A stretch of DNA of 24,944 bases from positions 1-24,944 of the forward strand of contig JAKPNC010000188.1 in the NCBI GenBank assembly GCA_029548585.1, read 5' to 3'. The position numbers and the translations under genes are program-made. Of this stretch, positions 23,603 through 24,944 are shown one piece after another (the stretch's first letter is position 1; every line of letters starts with the position of its first letter). Under the pieces are notes generated by a model that searched no databases, was not told where the DNA came from, and was given only the letters and a program-made list of their open reading frames with translations. The stretch comes from a bacterium (lineage in GTDB: Bacteria; Ratteibacteria; UBA8468; B48-G9; JAFGKM01).

Positions 23603-24373
23603 ATGGATGTAAACCAGGAGAAGACTTCGAGGTTTAACGGAAAAATCGTAGAAGGTTACAGGATAGAGGAGAAGATCTGGCATGGAGCGACTTCAACCGT
23701 TTACAGGTGTACGGATGCCGCGGGCAACGGCAGATACGGCCAGGTAACCGCCCTGAAGGTGCTCCATCCGTACAGGAGAGAACCTCACCAGTTGCGTATG
23801 TTTGTCAAAGAAGCAAGGCTTCAGCAGAAGCTTGAACACAGGAATATCGTAAAGGTACATTCTTACGGAAGCATAGACGACTCGCTTTACATATTGATGG
23901 AATATGTGGCTGGAAAAAACCTTCGGGGTTTTTCCCAGAATGGAGTCCCTCCGGAAAAGGAATATTTCATGATGTTCAGGGATATGGCTGATGCAATCAG
24001 TTTCATTCATTCCAAAGGGATCATTCACAACGATATCAAGCCGGAGAACATGCTTTACGATCCGGAAATAAATTCTTTCAAACTCATAGACTTCGGTTAT
24101 GCAAGGCCTTTAAGGAGATTTTTCGGAAGGAAATACCCCTCGGGGGGCACCGAAAAGTACCTGGCTCCCGAAAGGAGCAGGGGCATATATAACGAAAGAA
24201 GCGATATATATTCATTCGGCATAGTCATGGAAGAATTCCTCCTGGAGAAGGTGAAAAACCGGATAGTGGAGTCAATAGTGTACAAATCGACTCGCCAGGA
24301 CCCCGGTAGCAGGTATTCCAGCTTTTCGGAAATGATAAGCGATATGAAGTACTACTTATACCAGCAAACATGA
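23603..24373 (+). CDS. Compact Ser/Thr protein kinase (non-RD)
   Basis: A 256-residue protein consisting almost entirely of a Hanks-type kinase domain. The start at 23603 is chosen because GGGAGGGCAGG precedes it; the frame is open 43 codons further upstream, but that stretch is low-quality sequence. Motifs: a weak Gly-rich loop (WHGATSTVY), K52 (ALKVL), E70 in helix C, catalytic loop HNDIKPEN (D144, N149), metal-binding DFG (163-165), APE (188-190) and D201. HRD is replaced by HND, so it is a non-RD kinase, probably not controlled by activation-loop phosphorylation. There is no TM or extracellular sensor domain, so it is cytosolic. Its stop overlaps the ATG of the phosphoesterase gene, coupling the two. 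Confidence 0.9.
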   Translation: MDVNQEKTSRFNGKIVEGYRIEEKIWHGATSTVYRCTDAAGNGRYGQVTALKVLHPYRREPHQLRMFVKEARLQQKLEHRNIVKVHSYGSIDDSLYILMEYVAGKNLRGFSQNGVPPEKEYFMMFRDMADAISFIHSKGIIHNDIKPENMLYDPEINSFKLIDFGYARPLRRFFGRKYPSGGTEKYLAPERSRGIYNERSDIYSFGIVMEEFLLEKVKNRIVESIVYKSTRQDPGSRYSSFSEMISDMKYYLYQQT

Positions 24374-24944
24374 GGATAGGCATAATTTCCGACGTTCACG
24401 CCAACCTTGAAGCCCTCGAGGCCGCGCTCGCTTTTGTTGAAAAAAATTCGGATATCACGGTCTCGCTGGGAGATGCGGTAGGATACGGGCCGGACCCTGA
24501 AAAATGCGAGGAATTGATCTCGGAAAAATGCGAGGTTAAGGTCCGGGGCAACCACGAGGAGTGCCTCATCAGGAACGATTTCTCAAGAATGAAGGAAACC
24601 GCCAGGACGGCCCTCGAATGGACCAGGGAGAAGCTCTCATGCCCATCCATGGAAAGGATTAAGGCCTGGACGGAAAAAGATTCGAGGGAAAGCGCTGTAT
24701 TCGTGCACGCCTCGCTCTCCGATCACCTGTACAAGTATATCCTCTCAACCAGGGATGCGGAACCGGAATTTTCACTTCTCGATTACCCGGTATGTTTCGT
24801 TGGACACACCCATATGCCCGGAGGTTTTACCAGGGACATGTCTTCGGGAAAAACAGGTGTCATAATGCCGGATTTCAGCGGCAGAATAAGATTGAAGATA
24901 GAAGATTCCCACAGGTATATAATCAACGCAGGAAGCGTCGGACA
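24370..24944 (+). CDS. Calcineurin-like metallophosphoesterase, 5' part (runs off window)
   Basis: The first 191 residues are visible; the 3' end lies outside the window. The ATG at 24370 overlaps the kinase stop as ATGA. The dimetal motifs are in order: ISDVHANLEAL (Asp and His), GDAVGYGPDP, RGNHEE, VHASL, VGHTHMPGGF and INAGSVG at the window edge, so the active site is complete so far. This is the predicted-phosphodiesterase family related to YfcE and MJ0936-like enzymes, which hydrolyse phosphodiesters or phosphomonoesters with Mn or similar metals. The substrate is unknown. Tight coupling to a protein kinase raises the possibility that it opposes the kinase as a phosphatase, though most members of the family are not protein phosphatases. 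Confidence 0.92.
   Translation, partial: MRIGIISDVHANLEALEAALAFVEKNSDITVSLGDAVGYGPDPEKCEELISEKCEVKVRGNHEECLIRNDFSRMKETARTALEWTREKLSCPSMERIKAWTEKDSRESAVFVHASLSDHLYKYILSTRDAEPEFSLLDYPVCFVGHTHMPGGFTRDMSSGKTGVIMPDFSGRIRLKIEDSHRYIINAGSVG

Overview
This window reads as a chromosomal segment from a diderm (Gram-negative-type) bacterium that I cannot place to species. The envelope genes point to two membranes: an MlaE/MlaF/MlaD lipid transporter, an AsmA-like protein, a bacterial alpha-2-macroglobulin and a type IV prepilin-like protein. Coding density is very high, AGG (Arg) and ATA (Ile) codons are common throughout, and I see no transposase, phage gene, CRISPR array, tRNA or rRNA. The mixture (prepilin-type substrates, CHASE2 and HD-GYP signalling, VanW, Memo family, HypE-like AIR-synthase fusion) resembles uncultured candidate phyla of the Omnitrophota/Elusimicrobiota kind, but that is only an impression.

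Left part, plus strand (1-11125). The window opens inside a large alpha-2-macroglobulin gene whose stop overlaps the start of a VanW-domain protein. A 129-residue orphan follows with its own promoter-like sequence. A strong promoter at 3879-3907 then precedes a probable six-gene run: a two-TM HAMP-like membrane protein, a prepilin-FecR fusion, a CHASE2-GAF-HD-GYP c-di-GMP phosphodiesterase, a Memo-family protein, a polytopic GT39-like membrane glycosyltransferase and a DUF2148 four-cysteine protein. The first three look like one sensory module and are the most promising undescribed system here.

Middle, minus strand (11179-20818), read from right to left. The classic rpsF-ssb-rpsR-rplI-dnaB cluster starts from a perfect-consensus promoter (20880-20907). 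It is followed by mlaE-mlaF-mlaD-radA, then a YacL-like PIN-TRAM protein, then an AsmA-like lipid-transport-type protein. The AsmA-like reading frame is broken exactly at a run of nine A. One extra A, or a -1 slip, restores a single long protein.

Right part (21012-24944). On the minus strand lie a stand-alone receiver and, upstream of it, an unusual fusion of a HAD phosphatase with a HypE/PurM-like AIR-synthase domain. Between the two is a strongly self-complementary segment (10-bp outer stem with two inner hairpins). On the plus strand a consensus promoter and roughly 200-nt leader precede a compact non-RD Ser/Thr protein kinase. Its stop overlaps the start of a calcineurin-like phosphoesterase that runs off the window.
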